Source: Pyxidicoccus caerfyrddinensis (GTDB taxonomy: Bacteria; Myxococcota; Myxococcia; Myxococcales; Myxococcaceae). From it: a DNA stretch of 64,000 bases. Position numbers and translations under genes: made by a program. Shown here piece by piece: positions 26,154 through 34,730 of this stretch; position 1 is the first letter of the stretch; the number at the start of each line of letters is the position of its first letter. The notes below the pieces were generated by a model. It was not told the DNA's origin and ran no database searches. It worked only from the letters and a program-made list of their open reading frames with translations. The DNA lies in assembly GCF_010894405.1 (NCBI RefSeq), contig NZ_JAAIYA010000004.1, positions 434,001 to 498,000 of the forward strand. The letters run 5' to 3'.

Positions 26154-27266
26154 ATGGACATCCGCGCAGCGGTGGCGCTCGAGGCGGGCAAGCCCCTGAG
26201 CATCGAGACGGTGCACCTGGAAGGGCCCAAGGCGGGCGAGGTGCTCGTCGAGCTGAAGGCCACCGGCATCTGCCACACGGATGAGTTCACCCTGTCGGGG
26301 AGTGATCCGGAAGGGCTGTTCCCCGCCATCCTCGGCCACGAGGGCGCCGGCATCGTCGTGGACGTGGGCGCGGGCGTGACGTCGGTGAAGAAGGGCGACC
26401 ACGTCATCCCGCTGTACACGCCCGAGTGCCGCCAGTGTAAGTCGTGCCTGTCGCGCAAGACGAACCTGTGCACGGCCATCCGCGCCACGCAGGGCCGCGG
26501 GTTGATGCCGGACGGCACCAGCCGCTTCCGCCTGGGCCGCGAGCCGGTGCACCACTACATGGGCACGTCCACCTTCGCGCAGTACACGGTGCTGCCGGAG
26601 ATTGCCGTCGCGAAGATTCGCGAGGACGCCCCGTTCGACAAGGTCTGCTACATCGGCTGCGGCGTGACGACGGGCATCGGCGCCGTCGTGTACACGGCGA
26701 AGGTGGAGGCGGGCGCCAAGGTGGTGGTGTTCGGCCTGGGCGGCATCGGCCTCAACGTGGTGCAGGCGGCGCGCATGGTGGGCGCGGACCAGATTGTGGG
26801 CGTGGACATCAACCCCGCGCGCAAGGCCATGGCGGAGAAGTTCGGCCTCACCCACTTCGTCAACCCGAAGGAGGTGGAGGGCGACCTGGTGCCGTACCTC
26901 GTCAACCTCACTGGCGGCGGCGCGGACTACAGCTTCGAGTGCATCGGCAACGTGAACACCATGCGCCAGGCGCTGGAGTGCTGCCACCGGGGCTGGGGCG
27001 AGAGCATCATCATCGGCGTGGCCGGCGCGGGGCAGGAAATCAAGACGCGGCCGTTCCAGCTCGTCACCGGGCGCGTGTGGAAGGGCAGCGCCTTCGGGGG
27101 CGCGCGCGGCCGCACGGACGTGCCCAAGATTGTCGACTGGTACATGGACGGGAAGATCAACGTCGACGACCTGATTACGCACACGCTGGCGCTGGAGGAC
27201 ATCAACAAGGGCTTCGACCTGATGCACCGGGGCGAGTCCATCCGCAGCGTGGTGAAGTACTCATGA
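26154..27266 (+). CDS. frmA: S-(hydroxymethyl)glutathione dehydrogenase / class III alcohol dehydrogenase
   Basis: This 370-residue zinc alcohol dehydrogenase oxidises S-hydroxymethylglutathione, the adduct of formaldehyde and glutathione, to S-formylglutathione. It has the catalytic zinc ligands in GICHTDEFTLSG and LGHEGAGIVVDVG, the structural zinc cysteines in CRQCKSCLSRKTNLC, and the NAD-binding motif FGLGGIGLNV near residue 200. The length and the Arg near FRLGREPVHHYMGTSTFAQY match class III. A GGGAGAG ribosome site precedes it. It overlaps the esterase gene by 4 bases, giving a complete formaldehyde detoxification unit. Confidence 0.95.
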   Translation: MDIRAAVALEAGKPLSIETVHLEGPKAGEVLVELKATGICHTDEFTLSGSDPEGLFPAILGHEGAGIVVDVGAGVTSVKKGDHVIPLYTPECRQCKSCLSRKTNLCTAIRATQGRGLMPDGTSRFRLGREPVHHYMGTSTFAQYTVLPEIAVAKIREDAPFDKVCYIGCGVTTGIGAVVYTAKVEAGAKVVVFGLGGIGLNVVQAARMVGADQIVGVDINPARKAMAEKFGLTHFVNPKEVEGDLVPYLVNLTGGGADYSFECIGNVNTMRQALECCHRGWGESIIIGVAGAGQEIKTRPFQLVTGRVWKGSAFGGARGRTDVPKIVDWYMDGKINVDDLITHTLALEDINKGFDLMHRGESIRSVVKYS

Positions 27267-28114
27267 CGGCGGCCCCCACCCTCCTGTCCGAGCACCGCTG
27301 CTTCGGCGGCACCGTCGGCTTCTACCGCCACGCGTCCGAGGCGTGTGGGGGCGACATGCGCTTCGGCGTCTTCGTCCCGCCGCAGGCGCGGGAGCGGAAG
27401 GTGCCGGTGCTCTACTACCTCGCGGGCCTCACCTGCACGGAGGACACGTTCCTCATCAAGGGCGGCGCGCAGCGCGTGGCGGCGGAGCTGGGGGTGATGC
27501 TGGTGGCCCCGGACACCAGCCCGCGCGGCGCGGGCTACCCCGGCGAGGACGCTTCCTGGGACTTCGGCGTGGGCGCGGGCTTCTACCTGGATGCCACGCA
27601 GGCGCCGTGGTCCGCGCGCTACCGCATGGGCACGTACGTGACGAAGGAGTTGCCGGCGCTCATCGCCGCGCACTTCCCCGCCCGCGCGGACCGCGAGGGA
27701 ATCTTCGGCCACTCCATGGGCGGACATGGCGCGCTGGTGTGCGCGCTGCGCCAGCCCGGGCGCTACCGCTCCGTGTCCGCCTTCGCGCCCATCGCCGCGC
27801 CCATGCGCGTGCCCTGGGGACAGAAGGCGTTCCGCGGCTACCTGGGCGAGGACACCGCCGCGTGGCGTGAGTACGACGCCACGGAGCTGCTGCGGGCCTC
27901 GAAGGCGCGGCTGCCGTCGCTGCTGGTGGACCAGGGGACAGGCGACAAGTTCCTCCAGGAGCAGCTCAAGCCGGAGCTGCTGCGCGAGGCCTGCGAGGCC
28001 GTGGGCCAGCCCCTGAACCTCCGCATCCACGAGGGGTACGACCACGGCTACTACTTCGTCTCCTCGTTCATGGAGGACCACGTCCGGCACCACGCGGCGG
28101 CGCTGAACGCGTAG
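27263..28114 (+). CDS. fghA: S-formylglutathione hydrolase
   Basis: This 283-residue esterase hydrolyses S-formylglutathione to formate and glutathione. The signatures YYLAGLTCTEDTF, the nucleophile elbow GHSMGGHGAL, an Asp near LLVDQGTGDKFL, and the His in YDHGYYFVSSF are the family standard. Its ATG overlaps the stop of frmA (ATGA), so the two are translationally coupled. No FrmR-type repressor gene is seen next to them. Confidence 0.95.
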   Translation: MTAAPTLLSEHRCFGGTVGFYRHASEACGGDMRFGVFVPPQARERKVPVLYYLAGLTCTEDTFLIKGGAQRVAAELGVMLVAPDTSPRGAGYPGEDASWDFGVGAGFYLDATQAPWSARYRMGTYVTKELPALIAAHFPARADREGIFGHSMGGHGALVCALRQPGRYRSVSAFAPIAAPMRVPWGQKAFRGYLGEDTAAWREYDATELLRASKARLPSLLVDQGTGDKFLQEQLKPELLREACEAVGQPLNLRIHEGYDHGYYFVSSFMEDHVRHHAAALNA

Positions 28115-28151
28115 CGCGCTCCATCACGTTCGGCTGAGGCCCGGCGCTCGT

Positions 28152-28373
28152 CTACCGCCGGCGCCGGCCACCGCCTCCGAAGAGCACCAGCAGGACGCCA
28201 CCCGCCAGCGCCGCCCCGCCGCCCGCGAGATACAGCGTGGTGCTCTCGGTGTTGCGACCGGTGAAGGCCTCGGTGACGCGCTCCGAGAGCGAGTCCCTCG
28301 CGCGCAGCCCCGTCCACAGCAATACGCCCCCCGCGACGGCGAGCATCACTCCTACGAGCCGGACGACTCCCAC
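28152..28373 (-). CDS. Small two-span membrane protein, DUF3185-like
   Basis: This 73-residue protein starts at GTG 28373, six bases after AAGGAGG. It has two hydrophobic helices (VGVMLAVAGGVLLWTGL and LAGGGAALAGGVLLVLFGGG) separated by RDSLSERVTEAFTGRNTEST. The spacing and the SxSxxxxF-TG loop match DUF3185, small membrane proteins of unknown role. It ends in a run of arginines. It converges with the formylglutathione hydrolase gene. Confidence 0.7.
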   Translation of the reverse strand: MGVVRLVGVMLAVAGGVLLWTGLRARDSLSERVTEAFTGRNTESTTLYLAGGGAALAGGVLLVLFGGGGRRRR

Positions 28374-28607
28374 GCGCTGCCTCCTTGCGGTTCGCACGGA
28401 GCATAACCCGCGCCCGTCCGGGCACGGGGCACAGTGGGGGTGTTGCCTCCGAGAAGCCACGGGCACCCGGCTCCCCGCCTGCCTTTGACGGGCGCGCGGG
28501 TGATGCGTAGGGTGTGCGATCCACGTGCGGAGGTGGAGCCGGACTCCCGAGGGCCCGCACGGAACGGCGGAGGACTCACGCTCCGCCTCCTGGTGGAGGG
28601 CCATGCG

Positions 28608-29684
28608 ATGACGGCTGCGTCCCAATCCCCCGAGGCACCCGCGACCGCCCGCCTGAGCAGGCCCCGGCGCATGGTGGTCGAAGCGCTCGGCTGCGGGCTG
28701 CTGGTGGTGGCCCTGGAGGGCGCCCACCACGGCGCCGAGCACCTGGGCGTGAGCGCCACCGACGGGCGCCTCTTCATGTCGCTGGCGGCCGGCGCCGTCC
28801 TGGCGTGCCTCACGTTGGTGCTCCAGCCGCTCTCCGGGGCGCACTTCAACCCCGCCCTCACCTTCGCCGACGCGCTGGAGGACGGCACGCCCTGGGGCGA
28901 CGTGCCCCGGTATGTACTGGCCCAGCTCGGGGGCGGCCTGGTGGGGCGCCTCGTCGCGCACGTCATGTGCGGCGAGCCGGTGCTCATCGCGACGCGCATG
29001 CCCTCGGCCAGCCTGGCGCAGTTCCTCACGGAGCTGGTCTGCACGTTCGGTCTGCTGGTGGTGGTCCGGGGCTGCGTGCGGAGCCGTCCGTCCGCCATGC
29101 CGCTCGCCGTGGCCGGCTACGTGGCCGCCACGGTGTGGTTCACCGACTCGCGCTCCCTGGCCAATCCGGCGCTCATCCTCGCCCGCGCGGTCAGCACCCG
29201 CGCCAGCGCCTTGCATCCCATGGACGTCGAGTCGTTCGTCGCCGCCCAGTTGCTCGGCGCCGCGCTCGCGGTGTGTCTCTTCCGCTGGCTGCAGGCACCC
29301 ACTGCGAAGCCGGCCCGCACGTGGACCCTCATCTTCCAGTGCTCGCAACCCCGGGTGGCCGACCTGGCCGCGGCGCTCTTCAACCAGCTCGCGTCTCCCG
29401 AGCGCGCGCGGGCCGTGGTCGGCGCCACACCTGAAGCGGCAGACCCGGCGGGACTGCCGCCCCTCGTGGTGCGGCTCGTGCTTCCGGGCGAAGCCCCTCC
29501 GGCGGGAGCGGCCGACGGCGTGTGCTGGAGCCTGCCCGTCCAGGCGAGTGCCACTCCGGACGAAGAGCGACAGCTCCGGGCGGCCCTGAGGGAGCCCATG
29601 CAACAGCTCCTGCGCGAGCGGGGCTGGCGGAGGCTGTACTCCGTCGGGGGCGCGGCCCACGAAGTGCCTCGCGAAACCACCTGA
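28608..29684 (+). CDS. Aquaporin-family channel fused to a degenerate arsenate-reductase-like domain
   Basis: This is a 358-residue protein. Residues about 20-235 are a six-span MIP channel with both NPA loops: SGAHFNPALTFADAL and SRSLANPALILARA. The C-terminal 120 residues resemble the low-molecular-weight phosphatase fold of ArsC: WTLIFQCSQPRVADLAAALF recalls the C-x5-R loop start, ARAVVGATPEAADP the following strand, and WSLPVQASATPDEERQLR the C-terminal HWPFPDP helix. The loop is shortened and its Arg misplaced, and the middle of the domain is missing, so it is probably inactive. ArsC-linked aquaporins export arsenite. The start at 28608 follows GGTGGAGGG. Confidence 0.75.
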   Translation: MTAASQSPEAPATARLSRPRRMVVEALGCGLLVVALEGAHHGAEHLGVSATDGRLFMSLAAGAVLACLTLVLQPLSGAHFNPALTFADALEDGTPWGDVPRYVLAQLGGGLVGRLVAHVMCGEPVLIATRMPSASLAQFLTELVCTFGLLVVVRGCVRSRPSAMPLAVAGYVAATVWFTDSRSLANPALILARAVSTRASALHPMDVESFVAAQLLGAALAVCLFRWLQAPTAKPARTWTLIFQCSQPRVADLAAALFNQLASPERARAVVGATPEAADPAGLPPLVVRLVLPGEAPPAGAADGVCWSLPVQASATPDEERQLRAALREPMQQLLRERGWRRLYSVGGAAHEVPRETT

Positions 29685-29728
29685 GCCCGCGTGCTCGACT
29701 CCTCCTCCTGGGAAGGCAGGTCATCCAC

Positions 29729-31009
29729 TTGGAAGGCATTCCTCCGGCCGTCGCATGGCCCCCGCTGCAGACCCTGATGCGGTTGATGCTCGCCCTGGCG
29801 GTGGGGCTGTTCGTAGGACTGGAGCGCGAGTGGCGCGGCAAGGAAGCGGGCCTGCGCACCTTCGGCTTCGCCTCGCTGCTCGGCGGGCTGGGCGGGCTGC
29901 TGGGCCCGCCGTTCGCCGTCGCCGCCGTCCTGCTGCTGGGCGTGTTGGTGTGCTTCCTGAACTGGCAGTCCCTGCGCGCGAACCAGGGCGCCGAGCTCAC
30001 CACGTCCGCGGCGCTGCTGGTGACGGGCTTCACCGGCGTGCTGTGCGGGCTGGGGCACGTGGTGACGCCCGCGGCGGTGGCCGTCACCAGTGCTGGCCTG
30101 CTCACGTGGAAGGAGCGGCTCGCGGGCTTCAGCCATCAGCTGACGGCCGAGGAGCTGCGCTCCGCCATCCTGCTGGCCATCCTCGCGTTCGCCATCTACC
30201 CGGTGCTGCCGGCGTCGCCCGTGGACCCGTGGGGCCTCATCGCGCCTCGGGCCGCGTGGGTGACGGTCATCCTCATCGCGGCGATGGGGTTCGTGAACTA
30301 CCTGCTGCTCAAGCTCTTCGGCACACGCGGCGTGGAAGTCACGGGCTTCCTGGGCGGGCTCGTCAACAGCACCGTCACCGTGACGGAGCTGTCCAACCGC
30401 GTGCGTGAGACGGACGGCCAGCTGCAGGACGTGGCCTATCGCGGGGTAATGCTGGCCACCGCCGCGATGGCACTGCGCAACGCGGTGCTGCTCGGCCTGC
30501 TGTCGTACCGGGCCCTGGTGAACTCGGCCGTGCCGCTCGCGCTCATCCTCCTGTCGAGCATCGGGCTGGCGCTGGTGCGCACGCGGCGGACAGAGGCCCC
30601 CGAGGCCGCCGCGCCGTCCCTGCCGCTGCAGAGCCCCTTCTCACTCCAGTCCGCGCTCAAGTTCGGCGCCTTCCTCCTGGTCTTCCAGGTGGTGGGCACG
30701 GCCGGGCAGAGCCTGCTGGGGCACGCGGGATTCTACGCGGTGAGCGCGCTGGGGGGCCTGGTGTCCAGCGCCTCGGCGGTGGCCTCCGCGGCCTCGCTGT
30801 GTGCCCATGGGTTGCTGACGCCGACCATCGCCGGGGTGGGCGCCATCATCGCCTCGCTCGCGAGCGCCGCCGTCAACTTCGTGCTCGTGGCCCGAGTGTC
30901 CGGGCAGCGCCCGCTGACGCTGCGGCTGGGCTGGGCGCTGGGGATGGTGGTGGTGCTGGGACTCGTCGGGGCCTTCGTCCAGACGCGGCTCACCGGCTTC
31001 ATCCACTGA
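29729..31009 (+). CDS. DUF4010/MgtC-like integral membrane protein
   Basis: This protein of about 426 residues has eleven or more membrane spans. The N-terminal part (LMLALAVGLFVGLEREWRGK, LRTFGFASLLGG) is the MgtC/SapB domain, and the C-terminal two-thirds (GFLGGLVNSTVTVTELSNR, FYAVSALGGLVSSASAVASA) are the DUF4010 domain with its conserved G-G-L-V-S/N-S loops. Transport is likely but the substrate is unknown. No in-frame ATG lies before residue 17, so the start is either TTG 29729 (ribosome site GGGAAGG a little far upstream) or ATG 29777. Confidence 0.8.
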   Translation: MEGIPPAVAWPPLQTLMRLMLALAVGLFVGLEREWRGKEAGLRTFGFASLLGGLGGLLGPPFAVAAVLLLGVLVCFLNWQSLRANQGAELTTSAALLVTGFTGVLCGLGHVVTPAAVAVTSAGLLTWKERLAGFSHQLTAEELRSAILLAILAFAIYPVLPASPVDPWGLIAPRAAWVTVILIAAMGFVNYLLLKLFGTRGVEVTGFLGGLVNSTVTVTELSNRVRETDGQLQDVAYRGVMLATAAMALRNAVLLGLLSYRALVNSAVPLALILLSSIGLALVRTRRTEAPEAAAPSLPLQSPFSLQSALKFGAFLLVFQVVGTAGQSLLGHAGFYAVSALGGLVSSASAVASAASLCAHGLLTPTIAGVGAIIASLASAAVNFVLVARVSGQRPLTLRLGWALGMVVVLGLVGAFVQTRLTGFIH

Positions 31010-31035
31010 CGACGGGAGGATGAAGCCGGCGGTGC

Positions 31036-34000
31036 TCAGCGCCGCTTGCGACCCGGAGACTTCTTCGCGGCGGCACGAGGCTTCGCGCCCTTCGCGGCGC
31101 GGGCCTTCGGTGGCTTCGCGGCCTTCGCTCCATGCGTCTTCTTCGCCGCGGGCTTCTTCTTCGGAGCCTTCGCCGGAGCTTTCCTGGCGGCCTTGGCGGC
31201 GGCCTTCTTCTTCGGAGCCGCGCGCTTCTTCGTCGCCGCCGCCTTCCTGGCCGGTGCCTTCCGCTTCGGGCCCCGGGGGGCGGCCGCCTCGGGCTCCTCG
31301 CGAAGGGTGGGGGCCGCCTCGGGGGCGGCGCTCACCTGCTTGGGCACGGCGGGCTCACGCTCGGGCGCCGCGGGCTCGACGGGAGCGGACGGCCTCGCCT
31401 CAGCCATGGGCCGCTCCGAAACGCCCGGACCCTCTCCGGGCATGACGGCACTCGTCTCGACAGTCTCGGGCCGCGCCTCGGCGGCTTCCACGACGGGCGC
31501 CTGCGTCTCGGGCCTGGGCCGGGGCGCGGGGAACCGGGGCGCGGGGCCGCCCTGAGGCCGCTCCCGTCCCTGCTTGTTCGTCCCGTGCTTGGGGTGGGCC
31601 GCGCCGTGTGCCTCTCCCCTGCCACCCTTGCGCTGTGACGCCAGCGCGCGGATGCGGTCGAAGCCCGGATGCGGCGACCGCGAGGCCTCGTCTCCCGCGA
31701 GCTCCTCGGGGGCCTCCCACGGCGGCGGGGTGGGCAGGCGCGGCTCCTCGGGCGCCACGGTTGCGCCGTTGGTCTCAGGCCCTTGGAGCGCCTGCGGAAG
31801 CGCCTCGGCCTCCGTCGCGGGGAGCGCGGGGGCCTCCGGCCGCACGAACATCCTCCGCTTCGGCCCCTGCGTCGGACCCGCGGCGGCGGCGGGCCGCTGC
31901 GGCTCCTCGTTCTGCCAGGTGCGCTGGAACCTGGACCCGGGGCGCTGCGGCGCGGCTTCCTCGCGTTTGCCCTCACGCGAGAACCGGCCACGCGGACCGC
32001 CGCTGGCAGCCTCCTCCCGCGGCCCCTGGGTGACGACCTCTCGCTCCCGGCGTCCTGGACGTCCGGCCCGCTCGCGGCCATGGCCTCGCGGGGGCTCCGC
32101 CGTCCATTCGCGACGGCGCTGCGGGGCACCCTGCTCGGCACGCGCCAACATCGCCTCGCCCTCGAACTGGAGCGCCTCGAAGTCCATCTTCCGCGCCGGC
32201 ACATTCACGGACGACAGGCGCACGCGCAGCTTCTGCCCCACGCGCACGCGGCGCCCGCCTGCGTACACCAGCGCGTGCGTCAGCTTGTCCAGCTTCGCGC
32301 CCGGGCCCACCGTCTCCGCCTTCACGAGCCCTTCCACGTGCTCCTCGTCCAGCTCGACGAAGAAGCCGAAGTCGGTAATCGCGGCCACCGTCGCGGCGAA
32401 CTCCTCCCCCACGCGGGCCTTCATCAGCAGGCACGCGTAGAAGGACACCACCTCGCGCTCCACCTGCATGGCCGCGCGCTCGCGCTCGGAGCACTGCATG
32501 GCCATCTCCTCGAGCTGGCCCTCCTCGCGCTCCAGCATCGCCTCCGACGGCTTGCGTCCCTGCCGCACCCAGTGCGCCTTCAGCAGCCGGTGCACCAGCA
32601 GGTCCGGGTAGCGACGGATGGGCGAGGTGAAGTGCAGGTAGTGCTCCGCCGCCAGGCCGTAGTGCCCCACCTTCGACGCCGTGTAGACGGCCTGCATCAT
32701 GGAGCGCAGCAACAGCTGGTTCAGCGCCCGCTGCTCCGGGTGGCCCGCCAGCTGGCTGATGAACGCATCCAGCTCCTTCGAGTCCACCCCGTCCTCGAAG
32801 CGCATCTTGAAGCCATACGCCTGCGCCAACGCGGCGAACGTCGCCAGCTTCTCCGGGTCCGGCTCGCCGTGGAACCGGTACACCGTGGGCAGGCCCTCGT
32901 CCTGGAAGAACTTCGCCACCGCCTCGTTGGCGGCGAGCATGCATTCTTCAATCAGCCGGTGGCTGTCCTTGCGCTCGCGCTTGTCCATGCGCAGCGGCAG
33001 GCCGTCCTTGCCGAGCACCACCTTGTGCTCGGGCAGGTCGAAGTCGATGGCGCCGCGCTCCTTGCGCATCTTCATCAGCGCGCGAGCCAGCGCCATCAGC
33101 TGCTCGAACTGCGGCTTGAAGGCATTGCGGTGCGGCACGTCCTTGCCGTCCAGGACGTCCTGCACCTCGTTGTACGTGCACCGCGCGGCGCTGCGCATCA
33201 CCGCCGGGTACATCTCGTACGAGCGGCGCTGGCCCTGCCGGTCGAACGTCAGGTCCGCCACCATGCACAGGCGGTCCTCGTCCGGCTTCAGGGAGCAGAT
33301 GCCGTTGCTCAGCCGCTCCGGAAGCATGGGCAGCACGCGGTCCGGCAGGTACACGGACGTCGCACGCCGCAGCCCCTCCGTGTCGAGCGCGCTGCCCCGA
33401 CGCACGTAGTGGGACACGTCCGCGATGGCCACCACCAGCCGCCACCCGTCGCCGTACGGCTCGGTGTAGACGGCGTCGTCGAAGTCGCGCGCGTCCTCAC
33501 CGTCGATGGTGATGAGCGGCATGGTGCGCAGGTCCTTGCGGCCCTCACCGCGCGCCTCCTCGTCCGACACCGTCACCGCGTAGCGGTCCGCCTCATCCAT
33601 CGTCTCGGGCGGAAACTCATCGGAGAAGCCCTGCGAGAAGGCGGTGCCCAGCACCTCGGCGCTCGGCTCCCCGGGCTTGCCGAGCGAGCCGGCCACCTCG
33701 CCAAACAGCCCCCGGTTCGGATCCAGCAGCTCCGCGCCCACGCCGAGGCGCACCTTCACCAGGTCGCCTTCCTGCGCCATCTGGGTGAGGGGGACGGTGA
33801 TGGAGCCGGAGAGGCTCGTGTCGGTGGGATACACCACTCCGTACCGGCCCTGCGCCATGTACGTGCCCACCGCCATCTCGCGGCGGCGGTCCACCACGCG
33901 CACCAGCCGGCCCTCGTAGCGCCCGGGGCGGCCCGACACCTCCACCACCACCCGGTCATTGTCGAGCGCCCGCTGCGCCTCGCCCGGTGGCAGGAAGATG

Positions 34001-34623
34001 TTCTCCCCCTCGCCCGTCACCGGGTGCACGAAGCCGTAGCCGTCGCGGTGGACGTGGAGGATGCCCTCCACCTCAGGGAATTCCCCGCCCTCGGAGCCAC
34101 CCCGGCGCCCGCGCGGGCCGAAGCGCTCCGCGCCGCCGCCCCTGTTGAAGCCGCCGCCTCGCGAGGCTTCCTGGCCGGAGAAGCCCCGGCGCTCGCGGCC
34201 ACGCCCGTCGCGCTGGCCTCCCTGGCGCCCGGCGTCCCGGCCCGGCCGCTCCGGGCCCCGGCCCCGGAAGCCCGGGCTCTCGGCGCCCCGGCCGGCGGCA
34301 TGCCCACGGCCCTGGGGGCCGCGGAACGTCCCGGGCTCGCGCCCTTCGACACGGGCGGCCCCGGGCCCCTTGGGGCGCCAGGGGCTGGCCGGACGGACCT
34401 CTTCGGCCACCTCCTCACGGCGCGCGGGGGCGGGAGCTTCCGTGGGAAGGAAGCGCTTGCCCTCCTTGGCCACGGCCCCATTGCGGACGAGCTCGCGCAG
34501 CGCGCGCTTGAGCTCGGTCTGCTGCCCGGGGTGCAGGCCGGCGAGCCGCAGGAGCTCCTTGATGCCCAGCGGGTGGTCGGCGTCTGCGAGGATCTGCTTG
34601 AGTTGGTCTGGAGAGAGGCTCAC
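31036..34623 (-). CDS. rnr: Ribonuclease R with long disordered insert and histone-H1-like tail
   Basis: This 1195-residue exoribonuclease is about 400 residues longer than usual. It starts with a winged-helix region (LSPDQLKQILADADHPLG). An Arg/Gly-rich insert of some 120 residues follows, then cold-shock domains (ILHVHRDGYGFVHPVTGEG). The RNB catalytic domain has TIDGEDARDFDDAVY (metal-binding Asp residues) near residue 380 and SPIRRYPDLLVHR. An S1 domain (ITDFGFFVELDEEHVEGLVK) comes next. The last 350 residues are disordered, ending in about 80 residues of Lys/Ala/Pro repeats like histone H1. The enzyme degrades structured RNA 3' to 5'; the tails may add RNA affinity. It follows the gene at 34731-36140 on the same strand. 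Confidence 0.95.
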   Translation of the reverse strand: MSLSPDQLKQILADADHPLGIKELLRLAGLHPGQQTELKRALRELVRNGAVAKEGKRFLPTEAPAPARREEVAEEVRPASPWRPKGPGAARVEGREPGTFRGPQGRGHAAGRGAESPGFRGRGPERPGRDAGRQGGQRDGRGRERRGFSGQEASRGGGFNRGGGAERFGPRGRRGGSEGGEFPEVEGILHVHRDGYGFVHPVTGEGENIFLPPGEAQRALDNDRVVVEVSGRPGRYEGRLVRVVDRRREMAVGTYMAQGRYGVVYPTDTSLSGSITVPLTQMAQEGDLVKVRLGVGAELLDPNRGLFGEVAGSLGKPGEPSAEVLGTAFSQGFSDEFPPETMDEADRYAVTVSDEEARGEGRKDLRTMPLITIDGEDARDFDDAVYTEPYGDGWRLVVAIADVSHYVRRGSALDTEGLRRATSVYLPDRVLPMLPERLSNGICSLKPDEDRLCMVADLTFDRQGQRRSYEMYPAVMRSAARCTYNEVQDVLDGKDVPHRNAFKPQFEQLMALARALMKMRKERGAIDFDLPEHKVVLGKDGLPLRMDKRERKDSHRLIEECMLAANEAVAKFFQDEGLPTVYRFHGEPDPEKLATFAALAQAYGFKMRFEDGVDSKELDAFISQLAGHPEQRALNQLLLRSMMQAVYTASKVGHYGLAAEHYLHFTSPIRRYPDLLVHRLLKAHWVRQGRKPSEAMLEREEGQLEEMAMQCSERERAAMQVEREVVSFYACLLMKARVGEEFAATVAAITDFGFFVELDEEHVEGLVKAETVGPGAKLDKLTHALVYAGGRRVRVGQKLRVRLSSVNVPARKMDFEALQFEGEAMLARAEQGAPQRRREWTAEPPRGHGRERAGRPGRREREVVTQGPREEAASGGPRGRFSREGKREEAAPQRPGSRFQRTWQNEEPQRPAAAAGPTQGPKRRMFVRPEAPALPATEAEALPQALQGPETNGATVAPEEPRLPTPPPWEAPEELAGDEASRSPHPGFDRIRALASQRKGGRGEAHGAAHPKHGTNKQGRERPQGGPAPRFPAPRPRPETQAPVVEAAEARPETVETSAVMPGEGPGVSERPMAEARPSAPVEPAAPEREPAVPKQVSAAPEAAPTLREEPEAAAPRGPKRKAPARKAAATKKRAAPKKKAAAKAARKAPAKAPKKKPAAKKTHGAKAAKPPKARAAKGAKPRAAAKKSPGRKRR

Positions 34624-34730
34624 GGTGGGGTCGCGGCTCGGCCGCTACGGGAACGGGTAAGCCCGGAGTGCCCGGACGGGAACCCCCCAGCGGCCGGCCG
34701 CCTCCCGGAACCTGCTCCGGGCGGCGCCCC

